A stretch of DNA of 64,000 bases from Quillaja saponaria (taxonomy: Eukaryota; Streptophyta; Magnoliopsida; Fabales; Quillajaceae). The position numbers were made by a program, and so were the translations under genes. This document shows, piece after piece, positions 12,462-23,076 of this stretch (position 1 is the first letter of the stretch; each line of letters starts with the position of its first letter). The notes under the pieces are model-generated. The model searched no databases. It saw only the letters and a program-made list of their open reading frames with translations, and was not told the origin of the DNA. The DNA is taken from positions 15,398,994-15,462,993 of the forward strand of contig CM055614.1 of the NCBI GenBank assembly GCA_029379385.1. Direction: 5' to 3'.

Positions 12462-13164
12462 TGATACATTTATATTATTCTATCTTTTTAGTACCCTATT
12501 CTTAGTCTTTTATGATATTTTATGTCTTACTTTAGTTTCCTTATCTTGTTTTGTGTAAAATTGTGCTTTGTAGATATAAAGAGTAAAATGGTGTAGGAAA
12601 TTTTATTGGGATTATGATTGAAAGAAGATCATAAGATAAGAATAGAATATTCAAATTTTGGATAGAAAAGGAAGAGCAAATCTGGTTAAAGAATTAGATA
12701 TTAAGTAGGATAAGACTCCTTCTTCTTTCTCACTATTTCAACAATAAACATAATATTTTTTTAATTAATGATGATGCTAACCTTGACTTATGAAGCTACT
12801 TTGAGAATTTGTTTTTATGAGGAAATCTGATGTTATACACAAATGCAAGTATTCATGTTTTTCTTGGTTAATTACTTAAATGATTATGTGTTTTAGTTTG
12901 TTATGATAGACACATGATAGATTGATACATGTAATCTGATGCTAATTTATTGATTAATATCTTTACATGGTTAATTAACATGAGTTAAAGTAGCACTTGA
13001 ATTAAATCTGAGTTTATTTGAGTGTTGCTTGGAAAATCTTATCTAGATTAAATTAATGTCGCTTGTGTGTTAATTGTTTAGAATCAATTGCACCTATCTA
13101 GCTCGTCATGCTTTCATGTAATTAAATCCATAACGCTTGATGAGGGTTTAGTGTCATTTATTTT
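12462..13164 (+). repeat. 3' LTR of family B, copy 2, truncated
   Basis: It starts TGATACATTTATATTATTC directly after the polypurine tract and follows copy 1 through the segment that ends GCTTGATGAGGG (13136-13147). A stretch of about 100 bases including the TATA region is missing relative to copy 1. The LTR is cut off at about 13164 by the 3' end of an LTR-A copy on the minus strand. Confidence 0.75.
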
Positions 13165-14290
13165 ATCACACCCTTAAATAAAGGTATGACTGACCGAGGA
13201 ATGGATAACTAAATCTTCGTAATCCTAAATCCACAATGACTAAACACAAATGACTCCTAAACAATTATATTAAAACCAAGAAAACTTTACTGTCTTAAAT
13301 TAAAAGCATAGACTTGTTATTGAATACATAACATTTACTAAAAATTTGATGACAAGGATTTCCTGTAAGGTGAAACATGCCTAATACTACATACACCAAT
13401 AAGCTGGTACCATTCACTAGTAAACCATAATATCAAAGTATTCAAAGGAGCTCTGCTCCTAACAACACATTAAGTTACTATAGTTAACTCAATATACACA
13501 ACAATACATGACATCTAAAATGACTATAAGTGTTGCCTTATTAGCTTCAAGTATGTGACTCCGAGATATACCTCGTCGCAACAGTGTTGGCAGGTAGCAA
13601 ATCCTAACGTAGCAAACTATGTTTTCTTGATAGTAAAAAATCAACAAAGAAAAGTGTGAGACATAAAGACTCAGTGAGCAAACCACATACCCTGAGGGTA
13701 CCAGCATCAATTAACACATAATAACACATATCATTATTTAATCTCATGCAGTGAGTAATAAAGTCATGATTCACATGTTTCACGGTATATACAAGTCAAA
13801 TTCAAATATCCAAGGTTTATCATTCCAAACAACGCAATCAAAGCATACAAAGCACACAAAGGGGCAACGAGTAACTCAATCTCGCACAACAGTATCGGGG
13901 CTACTGGTAATTACACGCCCGCACAACATATTAATCTTCGTACACAGTTCATCCCATCGGGGCTAAGAACTTAAAAAAAATTTTTTAAACATTTATCAGA
14001 ATCAGAATGTCTCAAAATTTCAAGTAAGAATATCATTTCTCAAAAAATTTCACTTTGTTGGCCCTTATAAACCATAAGCAATATCAAAAAAATATAATTC
14101 AAATAAATCACTAAAATGCTGCCTTTGCTTCTTTTCTTTTTTTCATATAGCATATCTATTTGAATATACATACAATTGCACATAATAATCTGGCAACCAA
14201 AGTGCACGGGGTTCAAGAATGAGACCCATCATTATATCTAGACAGCGATGGTATAGGAGTATCCTCTATACGATCGAAAATTGAAAATCA
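13165..14290 (-). repeat. LTR-A copy, minus strand, 3' half
   Basis: It begins with (t)ATCACACCC, the reverse complement of the LTR-A 3' end (..GGGTGTGACA), followed by TAAATAAAGGTATGACTGAC. In reverse order it then shows the conserved LTR-A marks: the GGAGC palindrome (13446-13460), the ACTGAGTC box (13661-13680), TTTCACTTTGTTGGCCCTTAT (14047-14067), and the 'attgcacataataatctgg' word (14174-14192). The 5' half is absent. It faces away from the LTR-A copy ending at 16868, so the two form an inverted pair with LTR 3' ends outward. Confidence 0.8.
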
Positions 14291-16868
14291 TAAAATAATG
14301 TATTATTTGATGTAACCATTTATAATTAATTTAAAATTTCTTAATTATACATGTTTACACCCTTAACATCAAACTCGAAGATTATTGTTATAACACGAGG
14401 GTTTAGCATATAATTTGATTTTGTGCGTAGGTTATAGGGAATACATATATGTATATTTATAAAATTAACGATTACTACCTTATTGATTGATTGGAACTTA
14501 ATTTCTATTTCATAAGAAATATATTTTAGGAGGACTTAAAATTGGTATGTAAGTGGGATATTATATTATTTAATTAATTTTCTTTTCTTCTCCTTCATTG
14601 CACTAGCCAAATTAGCCCTTTCAAGCTTGCTTTCCCCTATTTGTCGGTCAATTAGATTTTCCAACCCCTTGCTTGGCCGATTAAGCTTGTGAAAGGTAGC
14701 TAAGTTGTTCCCTCACCGTTCCTATGTTAGTAGTTTAGTTCATATGTTCTATTTGCTAATTAAATAAATTCTTATAGTTGGTTTTGGCATGAGTTATCTT
14801 GGCTGCTTGTTGATGCTTTATAGCTTGGTTTAGAGGGGATTAATACCAAGTAGAACTAATCTCTAATCTAGCTTGAAGTTTCAGATAGTATTGGGGTGTT
14901 GTGGTGAATTTGGATCTAGATTGTGGTGGATTGTGAGGGTTAGCAGATTTTGTTTGCACCTGTTTTCTTGGGTTGCCAGCCAAGATTGAGATGTAGAAGG
15001 GCGTGGTGGTTCGATCATGGCAGCACAACTACTAAAGGCGCAAGCAGTGGCTTGGCCGAGTGGAGTTGGCTGGAAAAATTTGGCCATTTTAGCTGTGCAA
15101 CACCCTTGTCTCGTGAAGCCATGAATCTGATTTTGTGCTGTGGAGCTATGGCTATGAATTAACTCATGTTTTAAGGGTAAGCTAGTAAATCAAGTAAGTG
15201 GATAGTAGGGGGAAGAGGTATGACCGGTTGTGGGTATGGGAGATTAGGGAGCTACCTATTCCTATACAAATATATGTAGATGTTCATTAATTATTAAATT
15301 AAACTAAGAACTAATTGAATTTAGTTAAAGGAGAATTAAGTGTATTAGAAATAATCAGAATTAGTAATTACTTGTAATTTTGGAAGAAACGTTTCAGTTA
15401 CTTAATTAGTTCACTTTTGATAATAAGTGTAAATTAAGTGTTGTGGATATTACATTAGTGAGGTGGGACTCCCTTGGTAATAATCATATGTATATAAATA
15501 TTAATATGAGTTAAAAAGAAATAGATGTACAAAATTTGTTAGTAGTAAAGAATTTAAATTTGATCGATATGTATCTTAGTGGTCACATATATATTGCATT
15601 AGAAATATGGAAGTTAATTAATTAACGCTAAACCCTAAAAATTAGAATTCTTGAACAATGAAAGTAAATAACCTTATTTTAAAATAGTAAAGGTAATGGT
15701 TTGTAGAATTAATTATATAATGATTACTATAAATAATATATATGAATTTCTGATTTTTCAGTTCCAAAGCGTGTCGAGGTTATTCCAACACCTTCGCAGG
15801 CTAAGCGAATTGATGAATCTCATCTTTAAGCCTTGAAATTGATGCATTATAGTGAGAAATAAGCAAATAAGTTATTTCAGTGATTTAATTGAATTATACG
15901 TGTTTGATATTGAGTGTGGTTGATAAGAGCTAACAAAGTAAAATTTTATGAGAAATGGTTTCTATCTTCGAAACTAAAAATTCAGGTGCACCTAGGATAT
16001 TTGAATTTGACATTTGACATGAGTTATTCTAATTTTGACAATTATTTTAAAAACAAATAGAGTACTCAGCCCCAGTGGAATGGATTGTGTACGGATGAAT
16101 TAATTTGTTGTGAGGGTGTGTAAATGACGGTAGGGGAGATATTATTGTGCGGGACAGAGTTACTCATTGGTTATCTGTTTGTTTAATTGGTTATTTATTT
16201 ATTTGTTTGTATGAGTTAATTGATATTTTGAAATTCATGAACTACGTGAATTGTGGTCATGTGATAACTACGTACATGCATAAGTAATTTAAATACGAGT
16301 TTAAACTATGATATATGCTGTGTAATGTTGGTACATGATTTGCTCACTGAGTCCTTATGATTCACTCCTTCATTTGTTGTCTTTTTTTTTTTTTAAAGTT
16401 TCCAGGAGACTGTTGGTCGTGACAAAATTTACTACTTGCCGACTCTGCTGCGGCAAGGTATATCTCAAAGATCACACACTTTGAGTGTAAGGGACAACAC
16501 TTGCAGTCACTTTAAGTGTTATACATTGTTATTGATATATATTGAATTCACCATGGTGATTTTCATGTTTTGTTAGGAGCGAAGCTCCTTTGTATATTAT
16601 GATACTATGAGTTACTGTCGACTTTGTAAACAAGTTGATATATGTATTATAGGCAGGTTCCATCTTACGGGGAACCACTGTCGATATTTTCAGTAATCAT
16701 TTTATGTTTAATATTCGAGTCCGGATTTTATGTTAATTCAGTAATATTTTAGTAGTCTTAACTGTAATATGTATATAAGTTAGAGATGCACAGTACTTGA
16801 GTAATAACCCATAGGGGTATGGTTACCCATTCCTTTGGCTAGTCATACCTCTATTTGAGGGTGTTACA
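14291..16868 (+). repeat. LTR-A copy, plus strand, near full length
   Basis: It ends TATTTGAGGGTGTTACA (16868) and contains, in order, the stem-loop at 15771-15791, GGCTAACAAAGTAAAATTT (15930), AGGTGCACCTAGGATATTTG (15984), TCAGCCCCAGTGGAATGG (16065), the CACTGAGTC box (16343-16367) and the GGAGC palindrome (16575-16589). Length to the inner border is about 2.6 kb, similar to the solo LTR-A at 23077-25703. The start is uncertain because the 5' part of LTR-A copies is poorly conserved. Small open stretches at 14840-15162 have no similarity I can recognise and are not called as genes. Confidence 0.75.
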
Positions 16869-18454
16869 ATTATTTTCATTAAACCTTTTTATTAAATTTA
16901 TTAAAGATATATTTATGTATTAAAGATATACTTATATTAAGGAATCCTTTATCAATTATCTATTCTATTTTGTTCATGTTTTACTACAAAATTCAAATTA
17001 TACTCTTATGTTTAAACACAGTTAGAACTTGAAATAATTATTTTCATCATCTTCATTATTTTCTTTACAAGTCAAATTAGACTTAAAGGAATTATATAAC
17101 TAATTCCTATAAACAAACTGACAATTCTTAAATTGATAAATTTGATTTAACTAAATCAAGATTTTAATTCCAAAAAAATCTTACATTTAACTTCTATTGG
17201 TATACTTTTCTAAGAATTAATTGATCTTGAGCTTTTATGAATATTCTAAATAATAGATTAAAAAAAATAAATTAAAATGAATTCTCAACAATTTCGTTAA
17301 ACCAAGAAATTACAACTCCTAAATTATCATACTTAGATTGTAAATTTCCAATTCCTAATATAAACTTCACTTTCAATTATTTAGTCATCAAGATTTGAAT
17401 TTTTAACTTTTAATATTTATACCCTTAAATTTCAAGGAATCCTCTTCCCACGCCAAAGTGATTATACTATAAATTCTTTGATTTTTTTTTTTAAAGCTTT
17501 TACCCATAATCTTTCTTAGTTTCTAATTCTGGCTCTATAACCATCAAGATATATAAAAATACTTAAACAAAATCATAGTTAACTAACTACTAATACTCCC
17601 TAATCACTAAATAACTCTAAACCACTAAACCATTCACTAACTACCAAATAAACTCATGGCAAGAAAGAAGAATTTCTGCACCTAAAGCTGCCGTAGAGGT
17701 GCTGAAATATCAAAGAAAACAACTTGACTTTTACTTCTTGTTGCTTGCTGCCCTGTTGTACTATGACTCCCTTAAATACTCACCAATTGAATGAACAAAT
17801 AAATTAGGGAAAATGGTCTGACTACTGCCCCTTTAAGCAACACAACCAAACTCTCCAATTAAAAGAACTCCTAGCGGTTGCCAACTGACCACACACACAA
17901 CCCAATTGCTGCAATAGTTATTGGTGGTAGCTACTAGGAATACATGCCACCACTAGCTCTAACAAACAGCTGTAAAATAACCAAGACAAACAAATTAAGA
18001 AGCGTGACTACCTTGATTACACCCTTAAACTAAGCCATCAATCAAATAATTCCACCCATCTGCAGCTTCAAGATTTCAATCCATGGCCACTGTTTGGACT
18101 TTCAAACACACCCAAGCAATGAGCAGCAACATACGAGCATGGAAGGAGGCTGAAACCAAGAGGAAAACGACTGCAAGATAGAACAGGGCACGGCTGGGCT
18201 AAACAAAGGCTGCTGCCTCCACCAAAATTTAGTTCACACTCATAGCTAGTGTCATGCCACAAGGAGGAAAGTAAGCACCGCTAGAAAGAAGGTGGAGATT
18301 TAGGGTTGCAAGGAGAGTGTTTCACGGCCAAAACAAAAGAATAAAACAGGGGAGATGATATCTGCTAGCCGAGAAACAACAAAGGAAAGAAAATGCAAAC
18401 AAAGTCGGTTTGCAAAGCAAAAAGGAATATGCTTAATTTTGGCCGTAAACAGAG
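16869..18454. other. Noncoding AT-rich region, no gene seen
   Basis: The first 900 bases are strongly AT-rich. From 17640 to 18450 composition is more balanced, with GCTGCC-type words, and resembles the 5' half of LTR-A-like repeats read on the minus strand. No reading frame, RNA gene or terminal structure can be supported. The left arm of the large inverted duplication starts at the right border. Confidence 0.4.
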
Positions 18455-18591
18455 AAAATTGATCTCATATATAATTAGAACTGCAACGTAATATGCTTAA
18501 TTTTCTCTGTTTCTTTCATTAAAAAAATGAAGCAATCCACTAGCTTTATTTAAAGTTCTTTTCTAATATGAACCATGTATGTGATGTTCTA

Positions 18592-19025
18592 GGGCCTGTT
18601 TAGTTAAACTGTGTATATTAACGCTATCTACATAAATACTATTCAAGTAAAACTGTATGAAATGTGGAGTATAAAATGCTGAAAAATTGTTTGAACTAGT
18701 TAACGTAAAAGTGCTGTGAGATATAAAAAATTTATTTGATTTTATTTTTTCAAAAAACATATTGAGTATTAAAATTAGTTTAAAAAATAATTTTGAAAAA
18801 TATTATGGTTATATTTGTTTAAATAAAATAATTATTAAAATTCATTTGATTTTCTCTTGTTTCTATTTGAAAAAGTTTTTTTGTTTTCTAACTTTAGCTT
18901 TTAGTAGCTCTTAAGATTCTAAAAGCCCAAAAATATTTTTTCGTACTATTTAAAAAAAATAAGTCCTCCATGTAGAAAAGTTTAAATGCAAATTGTTTTA
19001 AAAAAAACTTAAACAAACAAGGGCA
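18592..19025. mobile_element. MITE of about 434 bp with GGGCCTGTTT-type ends, left copy
   Basis: The unit starts GGGCCTGTTTAGTTAAACTG and ends AACTTAAACAAACAAGGGCA. The two ends are imperfect inverted repeats, and both are flanked by CTA (18589-18591 and 19026-19028). Small size, AT-rich non-coding interior and 3-base flanks suggest a Tourist-like (PIF/Harbinger-type) MITE, although CTA is not the usual TTA/TAA target. The same element with the same flanks lies in the right arm at 62234-62665, so it predates the duplication. Confidence 0.65.
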
Positions 19026-19028
19026 CTA

Positions 19029-20759
19029 ACTTATTTAATTTCTTGTTATTTGGTATTTTCAAGTGATCTAAAACAAGTAAATTTGAAACCAAGCGCTTTC
19101 ACAAAGAAAAGGTCGTTGATTACCACACATAAAATTGAATATTTTGATTCATTTTTGTTTAATTATATATATATTTGAATAAGTATATTCCAACAATAAA
19201 TAATAGAACATATATAATTTTTATATATTATATAAATATAAATAGGTATATTTATAATTTATCAAAAAAAATCTGGGAGCTTGCAATTCTAATTTTATAG
19301 AGTTTAATCTCAGCTAATTTATTAAATAAGTGTGAAAATAATGTTCGAGTTGAGCTTAACGAATAGTTTATGGCCACTTTACTTTATGTTAGATAAATGC
19401 TAATATTTATTTTTTTGTCTCTTATTTGAATTTCTGTTGTTGTGGGTGATGAAGGTCATATATTTTTTGCTAAACTATTTGGTTTCTCATCACGAGTGAT
19501 GGAAGTTGTATATATTGCTAGCTCTTATGTTTTTACTTAGAAAACAATGTTTATGAGTAATGAAATCCATAAATTATGTATTCATATGTCATTACTTGGG
19601 CTCACATTTATAAAAAAAAAGGTATAAATTTTAAAGAAAATGTTAATACCAATATTGAATAAAAAAATATTTTATCAAATAATTCAAAGTTACAATTCTT
19701 TTTATTTGAAGAAAGAATAAAGAAACACAAATCAACGTCAAATTTATCATTATCTTCAATTTATTTCCATTGTTAAACTTACATTTTGAAAACAAGAAAA
19801 TACATGTTCTTTTATCATTCTATTTTCTACTAAACAAAAGGAACCTAATTATTATTTTTTTGATAATGGAACCTAATTAATATTAGAACCATTTAAAAAA
19901 TAGAAAATACATACAATAGTGTGTACGCTATTATCGATTTTAATCATGCAAGTGTACGTATCGTTAACAAGAAATATGGAATAAAGTAGAGCGTGGATCC
20001 CACAAAGAATTGCAACTAATATTTAGTTAAGAACTAAATTAACACAATCCTAATTTTATTCAAACTACCAAATTAAAGGTGAAAAACCTAATTTAAACTA
20101 AACCTAACTAATGACAAATTGAACTAGAGAGTTCAATGGATAAAAGCCTAGAATAACAATTTCCCTCAACACTTCACTTAACTTATTATTATCGTATCAT
20201 GCTTAGTTATGGTATCGAATTATTAACCTAGGTTTCCAATTCATTTATAAGTATTCCTAGGACTTATAAATGTATATCTCACTTAACCAATTCACTATAT
20301 TTCTATGAGAATTAAGTTAAGCAAGACTCATTAAGATTAGACCTAAACTACACAATTCATATAGATATATTTCTATCCTATGTATAAATCAAATTCAACA
20401 ATCATGTGTATAAATTCAATAAAGTGCTATTTCATTCAAGAATAAGCCTAAATTCCTTTTCAATCTCCTAGAGAATAAATTATTTCATGCTACCTAGATG
20501 TCACAACCCAAATTAGGGCCATGTGAATGGATCAAGGTGAACGTAGGCTTATCATGACCCAAACAAGCCTACAAAGGTTCTCGAAAATTGCAATAGTCTA
20601 TCTAAAAATTGGATGTTCAAAAGTTTGTAAACCTGATAGAATGATAACAAAATACAAAAAGGGCCATCCATGACCGAAAACACATAACAAAAATAGAACT
20701 AATCTCAAAATAAGGTTGTAGTTGTGAGAACCCAGAATGGGGTCATGACCGGCTAATGG
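19029..20759. other. Noncoding flank shared by both arms, with an LTR-like segment
   Basis: There is no gene. From about 19915 to 20470 the text GCAAGTGTACGTATCGTTAAC ... GTGGATCCCACA ... is of a kind often met near the ends of plant gypsy LTRs, so part of this may be an old LTR fragment. At 19440-19610 the words 'gatgaaggtcatata' and 'gatggaagttgtata' are loosely repeated. All of it recurs inverted at 60468-62233. Confidence 0.45.
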
Positions 20760-20764
20760 ATTAG

Positions 20765-21702
20765 TGTCACACCCTCATATGAAGGCATGACTGGCCGGAT
20801 GAATGGATAACCAAACCCCTGTAACCCTGAGTTCGCATCAAATAAGTAGATAAGACCATTAACCACTTACAGTAAATAATATAAACTTAGTTAAAGATAT
20901 AGACTTATTTATCAAACACTTGACATTTTAACAGAAAATTTTAGTAGAGGTTCCTTGAAAAATGGAACATGTCCAATAATACATACATATATAAGCTACT
21001 AGTCAACGAGTCACAACAACAGTAACAACGTATATAGAGGAGCTTAGCTCCAATCATCTTATCCACAACAGTAGTTAAACTACTATATAAAATAAAACAC
21101 AACAACTTAAAGCCTAATGAAACTACAAATTTTGTCCTCTAGCTTCAAGTGTACAATTGCGAAGTATACCTTGTAGTAATATCGTTGGCGAGTCACGTCC
21201 TCTAGGTAACAAACACTAGTCTCCTGATACTAAAAAAAAAACAAAAGTAGAGTGAGTCACAAGGACTCAGTGAGTGAAATTTGCTGTAAGGGTACTACCA
21301 CCAACCAAAGCATGATTAGTATGTATATGTCAAATAATTTCATGTAAACAATTATGATATTACAATTCAGTATTTCACGTACGTACATTCAAATAACGTA
21401 AAATTAAATCAATGCCATTTATAAAAAGCACAAGATAACAAATCAATCAATTTATTAAAAGCATACAGATCAAACAATTCAACCAAAAGGACTAATTGGA
21501 GTAACTCAGCACTTGCACACCATGTATCCTCCTCTTGGGCAGTTTTTGTGCCCACAAACCAATATATGCTCCTCACATAACCACCCACAGGGGGCCTGAG
21601 TAACTCAAGTATTTATAATCACATATAGCATAATCAAATCAAAATATCCTAGGTGCACCCAGATTCTATTTCGTATGTAAATATCAATTTGGATAAAAAT
21701 TA
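20765..21702 (-). repeat. LTR-A (Tekay-like element, 3' LTR copy), 3' part, left arm
   Basis: It starts TGTCACACCCTCATATGAAG, the reverse complement of the LTR 3' end, and is bordered by ATTAG (20760-20764), which in the right arm appears as CTAAT after 60463. It carries the GGAGC palindrome (21039-21051), the GTGAGTCACAAGGACTCA box (21251-21280) and the CCTAGGTGCACCCAGATTC word. It stops at about 21702, where the poly(A) side of a LINE begins. The rest of this LTR resumes at about 25833. Confidence 0.85.
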
Positions 21703-23071
21703 AAATTTTTTAATCCAAACTTCAATAGGGCTTGGGTCAACCCTTTAAATTTTATTAAAAGAAATGCAAGAAAAGACAGGAGCAAACATAAAACCAAAAC
21801 TCCTGAGAGAAAGAACACACAAGAAAAGAAAATCTAGAAATAAATAGAGGAGTCTCCCCTTACAAAAAATTGAACTACTAAAAATAAACTAGAGAGACTC
21901 TCTCTTTACAAATTAGATTTCTTTCTAAAAAGAACTAAGCCATTATAATCCTGAGTAATAACCTTCTTCAAACCCAATGGAAGATTATCTCTATTAAAGA
22001 TGGTAAGTATTTGTACCGAATGGCCAAATTTTGAAAGGAAATCTGCCACCATATTACCTTCCTAAAAAGTATGAGACAGAGACCATGATAGAGAAGAGGC
22101 TTGAATCTATCTAATCAAGCATATCAAATTCCAAGGTATGTCATTCGAGCCTTGAATAATATCTACTAGAATTTTGGAGTCACTTTCTACCAGGACTAAA
22201 CAAAAGAAACCCAATAGAGTGGCAATCTACAAACTAGTCCAGCAATGCTTGTGTTTCTGCTATCATATTAGAACATTACTCGTAATCATTACAAAAAGTC
22301 ACCAAAGGTTTACCTTTTAAATTGTGGATGATGCCCCGCCAACCCCATGTCCATTAATGATTGACCCGTCTATATTATTAAGTTTATAACCTGAGCAAGG
22401 GGGCTGCCATTTGATCCAAGAACCCTGCACATGAGAAGAAAAATGGCAAGGGAAATGCAATGTAGAAATAATAATTCTACCATGGAAAGAAGGAGGGATT
22501 GTTGGTATATACTCATTGAATAAGCTAGCTAAAAAGAGAATGGATTGTATGAATGATCCCCTAGCCTCCATTGGTATGGCCTAAAAAAGGCTCTTATTTC
22601 TGCCTTTCCGTAATTCCCAAAGACACCCAAAGAAGCAAATAATTATGACCTCCAAAGGTTGAAACCGGTCTAATATTCATCACATACCTAAAATGAGAAA
22701 AAACCTTGGCAATTCAATGCCCCTTAGAAAAAGGTGAGAAGAAGTTTCGACCTTAGGGGAAGTACATTATGAGCATCTAGAAACAGTAGGAATTCCCAAT
22801 CTCCTTAGACGATCATCAATCGGGACTGCATTATGGAGAAGCTTCTAAATGAAACGAGATTCTAAGAGGGATCAAGTTATGCCAAAGTCTCTTATTATAC
22901 CATCTATAATCAGCACCTCTAGTATGATGAATATGCCAAAAGGAAAAGACTGTGAAGTGACAAGAAGTATCCAACTATATTTTCGAAATCATTTGAGCCT
23001 CTTATGGATTAGATTGGTTAAAAGAAGCCAAATCTGATAAAAGTGTAATAACTTGAAGCCGACGTGCATAT
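21703..23071 (-). pseudogene. L1-type LINE, 3' part with RNase H-like region, left arm
   Basis: On the minus strand, from 23071 down, broken frames give a reverse-transcriptase zinc-finger-like tail (..SCFIWKLLHNAV..RRLGIPTVS), then a plant-type RNase H segment (NIDGSIINGHG, a stretch reading VESDSK, and a final region rich in ..NMVADFLSKFGH..). This order is characteristic of plant L1 LINEs that carry a C-terminal RNase H. The 3' end is A-rich and sits inside LTR-A. Stops are numerous. The upstream continuation lies at 25704-25832, on the other side of a solo LTR. Confidence 0.8.
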
Positions 23072-23076
23072 TAGAA

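Noticed and set aside
14840..15162. Overlapping open stretches on both strands in a GC-richer patch
   Set aside because: They lie in the 5' half of an LTR-A copy, whose other copies do not keep the frames open.
13165..16868. A DNA transposon with about 1.1-kb terminal inverted repeats
   Set aside because: The same termini function as LTR ends beside a tRNA-Met primer site at 48187; no transposase is present.
18563..18760. Frame of about 65 codons conserved with 62497-62709
   Set aside because: It lies within a MITE present in both arms; similarity follows from DNA duplication and not from coding constraint.
22849..23037. Open frame of 62 codons, also found at 58219-58422 on the other strand
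   Set aside because: It is antisense to the LINE coding strand, and the second copy is only the duplicated arm.
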